Assembly: GCA_022393335.1 (NCBI GenBank)
Contig: JAJEKB010020463.1
Span: forward strand, 206,245-270,244
DNA: 64,000 nucleotides
Origin: Macrotrachela quadricornifera
Taxonomy: Eukaryota > Rotifera > Eurotatoria > Philodinida > Philodinidae
Reading direction: 5' to 3'
Below, one piece after another: positions 50,497-61,627 of the stretch. A program made the translations under genes and the position numbers. The notes beneath the pieces were generated by a model. The model was not told the origin of the DNA. It made no database searches and was given only the letters and a program-made list of their open reading frames with translations. Position 1 is the first letter of the stretch. Every line of letters begins with the position of its first letter.

Positions 50497-51613
50497 CATC
50501 TATATTGTTCAATGTAGTGGCGTCCATTAATGAATTATAATCCTAATGAAACCGTTCAAGTAGTAAGCGCCATGGAATTTTGGAAAACAATCTCTATTCC
50601 AAATGCACGAATAACGAAATTTTCGAGTTTTGAATGATTTGGGTATGACTACACTTAACACGCTCAAAATCTGACCCACATCTCCAAAAACGAGAAAGTT
50701 TCGGCGTAGGTACATGCCTAAATTAAATATCAGATCTCACAGAAATTTCATGCTTTAGTCGAGCTCTGGCTCTGAAAGGATTAGTAAAATTATGCTGAAT
50801 AAATATAAAAAATTAGTATTTCTTTGATGTTTACAATCATATGAAATGGTTGAGAAAATTATTATAAGGATCATTTATTTTTCACTATTTGTTTAAATAA
50901 TAAATATTTAAGAAGAATTTCCGTTTTGAAATGTCCAATAAAAAAGTTTTTAATCTTAATTCGAGGACTTTAGTATTATAAAATATGTCCTCATATTCAT
51001 TGCAATTATTTTTTATGCAAATAGAAAATGAAAAGAAACAATGAGACAGCATATGAACAGTAGTTTTCTTAATAGAAATTATTTTCATGGTTGACTTATG
51101 AATATATTGGCATTAATCTTTAAAATAGTACTTATTTACTTTAAATTTTCATAATATTTTTTTTCCACCTACTTATCGTGTTTGCCTATAGGAGAAAATT
51201 GACCGATTTTTTTTCTGAAGATCATAAATAAAAAATATTTGTTTAAATAAAGTTTTATATGAATATTAACTATGTAAATGTTATTATCTAGCTATCGCAA
51301 ACTTATCTTAAACAATTAAATTTTAACTTTATTTTAGTATTAAGAAAATAATTGAATAATGTTGAAGACAACTAAATATATGTCAAAAACGAATCAATCA
51401 AATGCTCTTATAAAGTAATATTTACAAAGATTTGTCATTCTTTTAAATCTTTTTTTTATCTTACATTCTATTGTTAAACATCAAGACGATATAAAAACTT
51501 TGAAAAGTATATTTTGAAAAAATAAGATGAAACATGAATATAAAAAAATTTAAAACTTAACTTTTCCATTACTTCGATGAAATTTTCTCAGATTTTTTAA
51601 TTATTAATTTTAG
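50497..51613. other. AT-rich spacer upstream of the channel gene
   Basis: No gene-like frame. It must contain the first coding exon or leader of the channel gene, which could not be identified. Confidence 0.35.
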
Positions 51614-53362
51614 TGTTACAAAATTAGGCAAGAAGAAGAATGTAATTTTCAAAGAAGACCCCAGTCTTTTCAATTCACATATACAAAATTCACCAATAGT
51701 ATCAACAATATTTCCACTAACAAATTCATCAATAAAAGAAGAAAAAAAAAACAAACTTCGTCGTCGTTCAATAATTCGTGAATTTAGTTTAAATACATCA
51801 ACACATGGTCTACCAGGTATTGCTCGTGGTGAAAGTATACATAATCGTTTATATTGGTCAATTGCATTTATTTTATTTTTTGGTATAATGACTTTTTTTG
51901 TAAGTCAATCTTTAATAGATTATTTTGATTATCCAACACAAATAGATATTGATATAAAACAAGATACATCACAATATTTTCCATCATTTAGTATTTGTAA
52001 TGCTTGTCCATTTCGTCTTGATCGAACTAAGGAGCCACTCTTTAATTTTACAAATACATTTAATTTAACGCAATTAAATAATACAAGTCCAATGACTCCA
52101 AGTTTAACTCAATATATTGCAGATTTTTTAGTATATACGGTAAATAATAATCAAACAACAGACTCACATTTTTATCCTCTTTCTACAATGCTTTATTCAT
52201 GTTCTTATAATTCTCGTTCATGTTCTACTTCTGATTTTACTCAATTTTATTCTGCAACATATGGTTCATGTTATACATTTAATGCTAAAATGAAACATGT
52301 TAATAATAGTATACGTTATGTGCATCAATATGGTGGTCATGGTAAACTTGATTTAGAACTTTATATTCATGGTTATCAATACATTCCATATTATTGGGAT
52401 AGTGAGAAAATTTTTTTAATTTTAAAATTAATATATATTTTATTATTTATTTGTTTTATTAAGGTTTTGGTATAGTTGCTGTAATACATGATAATCAACA
52501 AGTTCCATTAATGGATACATCTGGTATAGAATTAGTACCGGGAAGAAAACATAAATTATCATTTAAAAAGAAAAAAACAGAATTATTATCATCACCATAT
52601 ACATCATGTTCTGATGATGTACCTCTTTCAGTCCAACGTATGCTTGATAGTTCTTATAATAATACTGATTATAGTTATTCAGAAAGTGTATGTTTACAAA
52701 TTTGTGAACAAATATATACGTATACTATTATTCAATTATTTTATTTTGAAGAAAAAAAAAAGAGCTTCTGTTTTTTTTTCTCTAGATATGTTCTATGTGG
52801 TTGTATTAATCCATATGCTTGGAATTTTCGTGCAATAACTCTTCCAGGAACAAATACAACTATAATGGCACCACTTTGCAATCTTACAATTAATAATCCT
52901 TGTTATTATCAAGCAACTGATGCACTTTTAAATTCACCTTCACTTCAAGAAAAATATTGTTCAGATTGTAAACAACAATGTTCAATAACAGATTTTCTTA
53001 TTAGAACATCATCTTTATTAACACCAATGGAATGGAAATTTGATGGAATTAAACAATTTGTAGAAAATTCAACAGTTGAATTACCATCAGATTGGTCAAC
53101 AGCATGGCATAATTATATTGAAACAAATTATCTTTCTATTAGTGTTGTACTTGAATCAACTATTGTAGAAAATAGTATACAATCAGCACAAATTGGTATA
53201 GTTAGTCTTCTTTCTAATATTGGTGGTCAAACTGGTCTTTGGATTGGAATTAGTTTTCTTTCTTTATTAGAATTTATTGAAATGTTTTATAGACTTATTC
53301 GACATCAATGTTATTCTATTGGATTAAAATTACGAAAAAAACAACAAATTATTCCATCATAA
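51614..53362 (+). CDS. DEG/ENaC-family (amiloride-sensitive-type) sodium channel
   Basis: Exon A runs from about 51614 (acceptor attaattttag|TGTTACA) to 52401, exon B 52464-52719 and exon C 52786-53362. Junctions are phase 1 then phase 2 and stay open. The cytosolic N-terminus ends in HGLPGIARGESIHNRLYW, then TM1 (SIAFILFFGIMTFFVSQSL). The large extracellular loop carries the FPSFSICNACPFR block typical of the family, NxT sequons and Cys pairs, including VCLQICEQ and VLCGCINPYAW. The pre-TM2 and TM2 region LLSNIGGQTGLWIGISFLSLLEFIEMFY includes the GLWIGIS stretch with the GxS-type selectivity filter. These are trimeric Na+ channels gated by peptides, acid or force. The initiating exon upstream is missing, and a Met at 51888 lies inside TM1, so it is not the start. 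The tail is very short. AATAAA follows at about 53479. Confidence 0.88.
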
Positions 53363-54675
53363 TTATTCTTTATTCTACTTTTTTTTTCTATGTAAACAGA
53401 TTGTGCTGCCACTTCGATTGACTTTATTTCTTTTCTCAATGCATTGATTCTTGCTTCTTCTGCTTTTTTGAAGACTTAATAAATACATATTATCACAATT
53501 TTTTCTTTATAAAGCACTGTTTTATAGGAAGAAATGTATTAAAAAACCTTCAATATTATACAAAGACTAGCATGAACCCGTACATACTGCATGATTGTTC
53601 TCTTCTTTAACATATAGCCTTCACTCTTATAGCTCTTTCGTTTCGAAGAGCTGAAGTTTGAGTTGGAACTGGTGCATCCCTACTACTTTATAGCCATCAA
53701 TCGATACAAGTTGAGCTTAAATAGTTATGGACATCTTTCTATGGAGTTTGAAATTATTTGTGAAATTGTATATAGCTCTTCCAGACCAACTCTGTCATAT
53801 CTATTGATTATGTAGAAAACAAGTGTTATCATTTGTTAGCAATTCGAATTTGGACTAGTTCAAACTCGCATCTTATAATGATCTGAATCTGAGATTGGCC
53901 TGTGACATATATTTGTTCATTGCTTCGATCCATTTCTCTTCACGGAAGTATCTATATCTTCTTAAATCAAATTGTATATGAAAATAAAATTTTACAATCG
54001 AATTCATTTAATCATATACTCCATTTGAAACATAGACTTGCACCACTATACTCATTTCAATATTGTGTTCATCGAAATACCTTCTTTAGATTCAGAAAAA
54101 CGCAGAAAATAAATGATTGATACTGATAATCTTAATTTAGCAAAGCATTCATAGACAAGATAAGCGAATGAGATTTTTCAAGTTATTCACTAAATATCGT
54201 TAAAGAGATTATATTTCATTATAACCTTGTTAAATATAATGTATAATCGTCACAATTATCTCGTATATTGATTGATTTCGTTGATAGACTCGTTCACATT
54301 TCAACAGTTCCATTATATCACTAACAACTATTCCATATTCTAACAAACTTAGCATATATTTGTAACGTTCCTAGAATAATTTTATACAATAATGACGTAA
54401 TCGTTCATTAATAGACGTTTTCGAGAGAAAATCTAAATTATAAATATATTGTAACGAGATCTTCCGCATTAGATAATGGAGAGTAAAATTCTATATGAAA
54501 GATGAAAGATGAATGTAAATCAAAAGCATATATTTAATATTATAGGAACAAACAACGATAAGATGAAATGAATTTTAAAAAAAATAAATAGAAATAGAAA
54601 TAATTAGATTAACTATATACAAGTATTTACAATAATTCGACAAATAAAATAGAATAATTATGGAATATGATTCAT
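53363..54675. other. Intergenic, between converging genes
   Basis: Nothing recognised. A 72-codon frame at 53902-54120 has no family resemblance. Confidence 0.4.
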
Positions 54676-57600
54676 TTAATCTTCTTGAATTTCTTTCGTA
54701 AGTTGTTCAATTCTAAACTCTAATTCCCAACGATCTTGATCGAAAAAGATCGTAGATTGTTCATAAATAATAAATGCTCGTTTATAATAATCAAGTGCTA
54801 ATTTTTGTTGTTGAAGATATTGATAACATTTACCTATATTAAATAAACTTTTTCCAATCTTATGATGATTTGGTGATAAAATTTGTTCACGTATTAAAAA
54901 ACATTTTATTTCATAATATAAAGATAAATCATATTGATTTTGAATTCGTTTTATTAAACCTAATGTTGAAAGATTATCAGTAATAGGTAAAAATTTTTGA
55001 GATAGATTAATTTCTCGAAATTTTAAACATTTTTCAATATATTTAATAGCATAATCATATGATTGTTTTTGAAACCAAATAAGTCCAATCCATTCTAAAC
55101 TATCAATCATTTCAGTATAATTTAATGGATGATATAATTCAAGTTGAACTATAGCTCGTTCATAATATTCAAGAGATTCATTTAATTTTCTTTGTTTATA
55201 TTTAACACGACCAATATTTGTTAAACAATTAATAATATCTATATGACTAGTAGAATAATATTTTTCATAATTTATTAATGATTTTTTATATAAATCAATA
55301 GCTTCATCATATTTTCCTTGACTATTTCGAGCATTACCCATATAATTAAAAGTACTAGCAAGATTTTTATAATTAGAAGAAGAATAAGTTTCTCGAATAT
55401 TTAATGCACGTTGATGATAATCAAATGCTTGATTATATTTTTTTTGTTTATATAAAACTCTTCCAATATTAGAAAGACTAATAGCAATAGATATATAATT
55501 AAATGAATCAAACATTTCTTTAATTTTTAATGATCGTTGATAAAAATCTAAAGCTTCATCAAATTTACGTTGATCATATAGAATATTTCCAATACAATTA
55601 TAACTAACAGCCATATCAATATTAGCAGATAAACTACCAAGATTTTCTTGAATTTTTAATGCTTGTTCATGAAATTTACGTGCATCATCATATTTTTCTA
55701 ACCAATATAGAATATCACCAATATTATTTAAACTAGTAGCAAAATTAATATGATCAGATATATAATAATTCTTATAAATAATTGATGCACGTTTATGATA
55801 TTCTAATGCTTCATTATATTTTTCTTGATCACTTAATGTTCGTCCAATATAACTAAGACATGTTGCTATATTAACATGATCAATAGGATAATTTTTTTCT
55901 AGAATTCTTAATGCTTGTATTTGATATTGTAATGCTTCAGTATATTTTCCTTGTATTTTAAGAATTTCACCAATTCGATTAAAAATTATACCAAAATTTG
56001 CATGATTAGATGGATAAAATTTTTCTTTAATTAAAATTGCTCGTTGATGAAAATCTAATGCTTCATTATATTTACCTTGTTTATATAGAATATTTCCAAT
56101 ATTATCTAGACTTGTACTAATTTTAATATCATTAGAAGAATATAATGATTCGAATATTATTAATACTTGTTGATGATATTCAAGTGCTTCATTATATTTT
56201 TTTTCACATTCATATAGATGACCTATATAACTTAATGTTATAGCAATATGAGAATTTTTTAATGGATAATATAATTTTTGTATTGTTAATGCTTGTTGAT
56301 GAAATTTAATAGCTTCAATAAATTTTTCTTGTTGACATAAGATTTTCCCAATATCATTTAAAGTATCAGCAATATCAATATGATTTAATGAATAATTATT
56401 CTGTTGTATTGTTAATGATCGTTGAGAATATATTAAAGCTTCATCATATTTTCCTTGATTATTTAAAGTAATACTTATATTATTAAGACTTGTTGCTATA
56501 CTTATATGATTAGATGAATAATAATTTTCTTGTAATTCAATTGCTCGATGATATAAATTAAGAGCATCATTCTCTTTTCCTTGTTTACGTAAAATATTTC
56601 CAATACAATTCAATGTATTAGCTATATGTGCATAATAAAATGGATAATATATTTCAAGCATATTAAGAGCTTGTTGATGATATTGAAGAGATTTTTCATA
56701 ATTTATTTTTCCATTTAAATATATATAACCAATATTATTTAAAGTACAAATTATATCTAAATGACCATTAGAAGAATAAGAATTTTTTAACATTGTTAAT
56801 ACTTGGTGATATAATTCTAAAGATTCATCATATTTATTTTGTCCATATTTAATATTTGCAAGATTACTTAAACTAATAGCTATATCAGTATGATCAGATA
56901 GATAATATTTTTTTTGTATTATTAATACACATTGAACAATATCAAAAGCTTGATTATATTCTTGTTTATAATAAAGAGTATTACTAATATTATTAAGAGT
57001 TGAAGCAATTAATACATGATCTGATTGATAATATTTCTTATAAATTAATAAAGCTCGTTGAAAATAATCCAAAGCTTCATCATACTTTCTTTGATTAGTT
57101 AAAATACAACCAATATGTTTTAAATTTGTAGCAATATCAACATGAAAATAATTATAATATTCTTCTTGAATTTTTAATGCTTGTTGTAGAAAATGAAGTG
57201 CTTCATTATATCTTTGTTGTTGACAATAAATAAGACCAATATTTTGTAGACTATTTGCAATATGTACATGATTAGAAGAATAATATTTTTTTCGTATTAT
57301 CAATGATTTTTGATGAAAATCATAAGATTCTTCATATTTTCCTTGTAAATGTAATAATTCACCAATATTAGAAAGTATTTCAGCTGAATCTTTAATACGA
57401 ATAAATTTTGTATTTATCATTCTATTATAAGCTTGATTATAATATATTCGTGATTTATTCCATTCTCCTTTATATTGATATATTTGACCAATAAAATATT
57501 CAATCCATGCTAAATCTTCATTTTGTAAATTATTAAATAAATATTGAAAATATTTTTCTGATTGATTCCATTGAAACATATCAAATATTAATTTTCCAAA

Positions 57601-58521
57601 TAGAATTGTAATACTTAAATTTTCTATATGATTATGTGTATCATTAATATATTTTTGAAGAATAATATGTCCAGTATTTATTGCAATTAATTTAATAATC
57701 CATATTTGTTCATCTTGTTCAATAGTTTCTAATCGAAATAATACATTTAAATCAAAGAGAATTTCTTCTTGACATGATATTTCTCTATATGGTGTTATAT
57801 CAGCAAAAATAAAATTCTTACCAAGTTCTTGTATATTACATTCAATTTCAAATAGAATAGTAATAAAATCCGTTTGTTGAATAGATTTTAATGATAAACT
57901 AGGATGATTTATTAATAAAAAACCTTTCATTGATATAAGTTTACCTTTATTTTGTATTAATTTATTAAATTCATTTTTTGATAAAATCATTAATTGATAA
58001 ATAATTATATTTTCTTTAATAGAACGAATAAATTGTTTATGTTGATGATTAAGATTATTAATAAAATCATAAAGAAAATATCTTAATTGATATAATTGTT
58101 CAATATTTTTTATTTGTAATGCATTATTAATAAGATTTTTAAGAAATGAATTTTTTAAATACAATTCAATAGCATTATTTGATTGATATTCATATTCAAA
58201 TTTATCAATTAATTGAAGTTGTTGAAAATTATCTTGATAATATAAACGACATGTATTAATCAGATCTTTTTTAGCTTGTTCATCATGTGAAAAATATAAA
58301 ATAACATCATGAAAAAGATGAAACCAAAAAAAATCATTTGATTGTTTAGATAAATCTTTTATTTTAAAATCATTTTCATCAAAAATATACCAAATAGATA
58401 ATTCATTATTAGGATAAGAATAAATAAGAATTATATTCTCTTTATTCTCAATTATTTTAACATTATTTAATGAAGATAAATCCATAACTTGAATTTTTTT
58501 GAAGTTAGAAAAAAATAACAA
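54676..58521 (-). CDS. ADP-ribosyltransferase-like domain fused to a long kinesin-light-chain-type TPR array
   Basis: 1281 aa in one exon. Residues about 150-290 follow the arginine-ADP-ribosyltransferase (R-S-E clade) order seen in animal and rotifer ART-TPR proteins: IIIYQLMILSKNEFNKL where VYRGQ-type R is usual, GKLISMKGFLLINHPSL at the STS position, and SCQEEILFDLNVLFRL at the ExE loop (QEE, residues 251-253). The R is not conserved, and the ExE pair reads Q-E-E, so transferase activity is doubtful. From about 316 to 1270 come some 22 TPRs of 42 residues, with the repeated pattern NIGxILxxQxKYxEALxxxQ and ALxIxExYY, matching kinesin light chain/nephrocystin-3-type arrays used for protein binding. 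Probably cytosolic. Codons are almost entirely A/T-ending. A second Met at residue 13 (MDLSSL) may be the true start. Confidence 0.88.
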   Translation of the reverse strand: MLFFSNFKKIQVMDLSSLNNVKIIENKENIILIYSYPNNELSIWYIFDENDFKIKDLSKQSNDFFWFHLFHDVILYFSHDEQAKKDLINTCRLYYQDNFQQLQLIDKFEYEYQSNNAIELYLKNSFLKNLINNALQIKNIEQLYQLRYFLYDFINNLNHQHKQFIRSIKENIIIYQLMILSKNEFNKLIQNKGKLISMKGFLLINHPSLSLKSIQQTDFITILFEIECNIQELGKNFIFADITPYREISCQEEILFDLNVLFRLETIEQDEQIWIIKLIAINTGHIILQKYINDTHNHIENLSITILFGKLIFDMFQWNQSEKYFQYLFNNLQNEDLAWIEYFIGQIYQYKGEWNKSRIYYNQAYNRMINTKFIRIKDSAEILSNIGELLHLQGKYEESYDFHQKSLIIRKKYYSSNHVHIANSLQNIGLIYCQQQRYNEALHFLQQALKIQEEYYNYFHVDIATNLKHIGCILTNQRKYDEALDYFQRALLIYKKYYQSDHVLIASTLNNISNTLYYKQEYNQAFDIVQCVLIIQKKYYLSDHTDIAISLSNLANIKYGQNKYDESLELYHQVLTMLKNSYSSNGHLDIICTLNNIGYIYLNGKINYEKSLQYHQQALNMLEIYYPFYYAHIANTLNCIGNILRKQGKENDALNLYHRAIELQENYYSSNHISIATSLNNISITLNNQGKYDEALIYSQRSLTIQQNNYSLNHIDIADTLNDIGKILCQQEKFIEAIKFHQQALTIQKLYYPLKNSHIAITLSYIGHLYECEKKYNEALEYHQQVLIIFESLYSSNDIKISTSLDNIGNILYKQGKYNEALDFHQRAILIKEKFYPSNHANFGIIFNRIGEILKIQGKYTEALQYQIQALRILEKNYPIDHVNIATCLSYIGRTLSDQEKYNEALEYHKRASIIYKNYYISDHINFATSLNNIGDILYWLEKYDDARKFHEQALKIQENLGSLSANIDMAVSYNCIGNILYDQRKFDEALDFYQRSLKIKEMFDSFNYISIAISLSNIGRVLYKQKKYNQAFDYHQRALNIRETYSSSNYKNLASTFNYMGNARNSQGKYDEAIDLYKKSLINYEKYYSTSHIDIINCLTNIGRVKYKQRKLNESLEYYERAIVQLELYHPLNYTEMIDSLEWIGLIWFQKQSYDYAIKYIEKCLKFREINLSQKFLPITDNLSTLGLIKRIQNQYDLSLYYEIKCFLIREQILSPNHHKIGKSLFNIGKCYQYLQQQKLALDYYKRAFIIYEQSTIFFDQDRWELEFRIEQLTKEIQED

Positions 58522-59075
58522 AAATATTTTCTTTCATTCGATCAATTTCTATCTATCTTATATATAATCTATTCAACATGAATGATTGTTTTTTTTTTTT
58601 TCTTTTTACGAACATAATTATTCATGTGATTGTCGAAACGTGAGCATAATAAATTAGATATATGCGTCGTTTATATTTATTATTCATATTCTGTTCTTTT
58701 GCAATCGTACTTTTCAACGTTTCGTTTAATTTTACCAGTTAAGTTTGTTGTTGTCTCTTCATTACACGTCAATATACATTTACGAATATTTTTATCAATT
58801 ATGTTCGTAGTAGATAATCAATTCTAATGCTTATTGTAATAAAAAATAAAAATTAAACAAAAAGATTCAAGTAATGATTCAGAACATTGTCTATTCAATT
58901 TTATACATACATACAATAAATGTTGACAACTTGAAAATAAAAATTAATTAGTTATTTTTAAATATATGTTTATAGAACGTCATTAAATTCAGAAAAATAA
59001 TTTACTTAGATACAATTACAGGAATGTATAGTACAATGCGATTGATGCTTCGTATGTCTTTTTAGTTTTTAATCA
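58522..59075. other. Upstream region of the ART-like/TPR gene
   Basis: AT-rich with a T run at about 58589-58601. It presumably holds the promoter. No other gene-like frame is supported. Confidence 0.35.
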
Positions 59076-59079
59076 ATTT

Positions 59080-59448
59080 CCTTTCTGAAATAGATAGGCT
59101 GTATTCTAGATAGGATTTCATGGTTTGTTGTTTCATTTCTTGTTGCTACTACTGTTATAGATTTAGCTGCTATTGCAGTTGAAAGTAATCTAACGTTTCT
59201 TACTTGTCCAAACCGATTAAGATTCGAAATTTGTACACATTTACTTTTACTGGTTGGATTAGTATTGGAATTATGTGAATATTTATCCAATTATTAAATA
59301 TCATCACTCAATTGCATCTGTTTGTCAGGAAACTTATGCTTATGTGTTATCAAAAAATCAACATACTAATGATAATATTGAAATGAATAATAAAACAAAA
59401 ATGTCTTTTAGAAATTCGGGTAATAATTATTCAGAATTAAGTCTTTAA
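59080..59448 (+). pseudogene. Fragment of a multi-pass membrane protein, frameshifted
   Basis: A + frame from about 59086 reads ISWFVVSFLVATTVIDLAAI, then LTFLTCPNRLRFEICTHLLL and VGLVLELCEYLSNY. This gives two hydrophobic helices joined by a Cys loop, ending in TAA. One base shift later the frame continues KYHHSIASVCQETYAYVLSKN to ELSL and stop, which looks like a hydrophilic tail. No start codon or family was recognised. It could be a dead gene end, or two exons with an unseen junction. Confidence 0.35.
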
Positions 59449-59509
59449 TTTGTCTTGAATGTAATGTTTTTTCAAAAATTATGTTAATAAAAAGATCTAG
59501 TTTTTGTAT

Positions 59510-60720
59510 AATACCTTATCTTAGTGAGAATCAGGTATAAGTATTTGAGAATTCTGAGATCGGTACGACCACTTTCGTCCTTTCTCAAAAGTCTCATCAG
59601 ATATCTTTTGAATAGGTTTAAAACATCGGATTGATCTTCTGTCAAGATTCGTGTAGATCGAATCTGATCTGGCGAGACAAGATTCTTGTCTTCTTGTCTG
59701 ATTCTTATTTTTTTTAATTCTTGTCTGAATCTTTTTCTTGAAGTTCCTGATTGATTTTTGTGATATAAATAGGGGTGTCGGATTAGTATTAGCATTTTAT
59801 TTATTTAATGCTAACAACAATACTTTCGTTACTAGAAATTGTTCTACAGTTGGAAGAAGTAAAGATAATCAAGTTGAGAGAGCTTGTTGTTTTCGATGTA
59901 CTCTTCATCGCCTTTGTTTTACTATATGAAGTGATGGTTCAAAAAAAAAAGACAATCTGCGGTTCGAGAAAAAGAATATAATAGCTACAGACCCGTACTA
60001 TCTAAATTAAAAATAATATTGCTGAAAAAAAATGACTTGAATTTTTGTGGTTAATTTCTATGAGAAAAATATCTACAAATGAAAAAATAAATGTCAATGA
60101 CAAACATAATTCTTTAGAAAACAAATCATTGTTGTATTTTACTATTTCCTCTCTAGATTCAATAGAAAAAGAAAGTAGGTGGATGTCTTTTCAATACGTT
60201 CGACTATCTTGAAAAGTTATTTATTTAAAGTGTAGTGAAAACATCACTGCTTCCATTATAAATGAATATACAAAGGTTATACGGCTGTATTTATACATGT
60301 ATTTAAACAAGGAGAACACGTGCTATTGATCTTGAAGGCCATATAAGAATCTTTTAAAAGAAAGAAAAAATGAAGCTCGCCTGAATTTCAAGAAACCATA
60401 TATATACTGTAGGTTCTTTCATGATTCTTGTTTTCTCGATCAATCAGGCAAGATTCTTTTCGCTTTGGAGTTTAGTCAAGATTCTTCTGAGAGAAAAGAA
60501 AAAAGATGTTTGTCTGAACTTAAAAAATTCTTGAATATCTTGTAATTCTGGCCTGATTATTTTTCCACAGAGTAATCAGACAAGTTTCTTGTCATCTTGA
60601 ACTTCCGGTAAGAATCTTTTTTTCTTTCCTCTCAAAAAGAACCTTGCCTGAACATCATGATGTAAAAGAATCTTGACTGATAATCAAGAAAATCAAAAAT
60701 CTGGAAAGATCGTCGATTAG
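59510..60720. repeat. Diffuse TCTTGTCTGATT-type repeats in two clusters
   Basis: Clusters at about 59512-59755 and 60340-60715 hold many loose copies, in both orientations, of an aagattcttgtctgaat(c/t)ttttc motif. The text between them is unique. The 103-codon frame on the minus strand here (DESGRTDLR, RIRQEDKNL) is repeat-derived and not a gene. Confidence 0.6.
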
Positions 60721-60939
60721 TGATGGGACACTGCAAGAGATGTTTCACCTGGCTCTTCCAAAAGCCACATATTTAGTTTACGTATTTTGTTATAATGCTC
60801 ACACATATTTAGGATTATACGCAAAGTTGCAGATTTCTAAGTCTTGTAGTTCGCTGCGGTCCGTCGTTGCTTGTATAGGAGAACTTTACGTTTCATTTTT
60901 TGATTCGTAAATACGATTTATTAAAAAATCAAAATGTAT

Positions 60940-60985
60940 TAGAAGATACAGCGTGAAAAGCTCTATATGCTGATAATCACACAGA
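60940..60985. repeat. Copy of the inner motif of the 35976-36968 element
   Basis: agatacagcgtgaaaagctctat is the inverted version of atagagc..ttcacgctg..tct seen twice at 36454-36690. It shows that the motif is dispersed independently of the terminal repeats. Confidence 0.65.
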
Positions 60986-61082
60986 TCGCTTGAGAATGTG
61001 TAGTATTGAGATCATCACTACACGTTATCATTTGTTGATGACATTATAGTCATATAGAATTAACTTTTGTCAATAGCGCTCA

Positions 61083-61358
61083 TGTGTGACACAGTATATA
61101 CGTAATGAGTATCCTCACCGATATCATACTTATATGATATCGTACGTAACAGCATCATCGGATGATATGAATCGAATGTTTCGAGAGGAGAGGAAAGAAA
61201 AGAAAAAGAAGAGAACGAGTGATATAGACATAGTCAGTTGGTAGTTTGTGCGAATAAGAGCAAGTAGCTCAGTGTAAAGTGGTGTGTGTGTGAAGAGAAG
61301 AACAGTTTTGAAATAAAAATCTTCTCACGAGTAACGGACTTCGGTCTGAACAATAACA
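61083..61358 (+). mobile_element. Possible solo LTR
   Basis: It starts TGTGTGACACAG and ends CAATAACA (TG...CA). It has a purine-rich middle, an AATAAA (61313) and a GAGTAACGGACTTCGG region before the end, an order that resembles retrotransposon LTRs. No second copy and no clear 4-6-bp target duplication were seen, so the call is tentative. Confidence 0.35.
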
Positions 61359-61627
61359 AATGCGTAATCCAATAATGACCACATTCTTATATCAAACAAC
61401 AATCGTTCACATTTATTTTTCGTTACACATATATCTATAATAATTGAAATTCTCTCATTCTTTCTCTTCTCCAGACATAACAGCAATATACTTCGTTAAA
61501 CTATTTATGGATAGATAGTAGTGCTCATTAGTGTTTAAATTAAATCAAACCATTCGTTTTTTATGATTTTCTTGTAAAGTTATTCTTCTTCAAATTTTTG
61601 CTTTTATAGATTGAATGAATAGACCTC

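Noticed and set aside
51888..52475. Start of the channel at ATG 51888
   Set aside because: This Met is inside the first membrane segment; coding sequence typical of the family continues upstream to about 51614.
59484..59795. 103-codon Arg/Lys-rich minus frame
   Set aside because: Made of the diffuse cttgtctgat repeat; low-complexity translation only.
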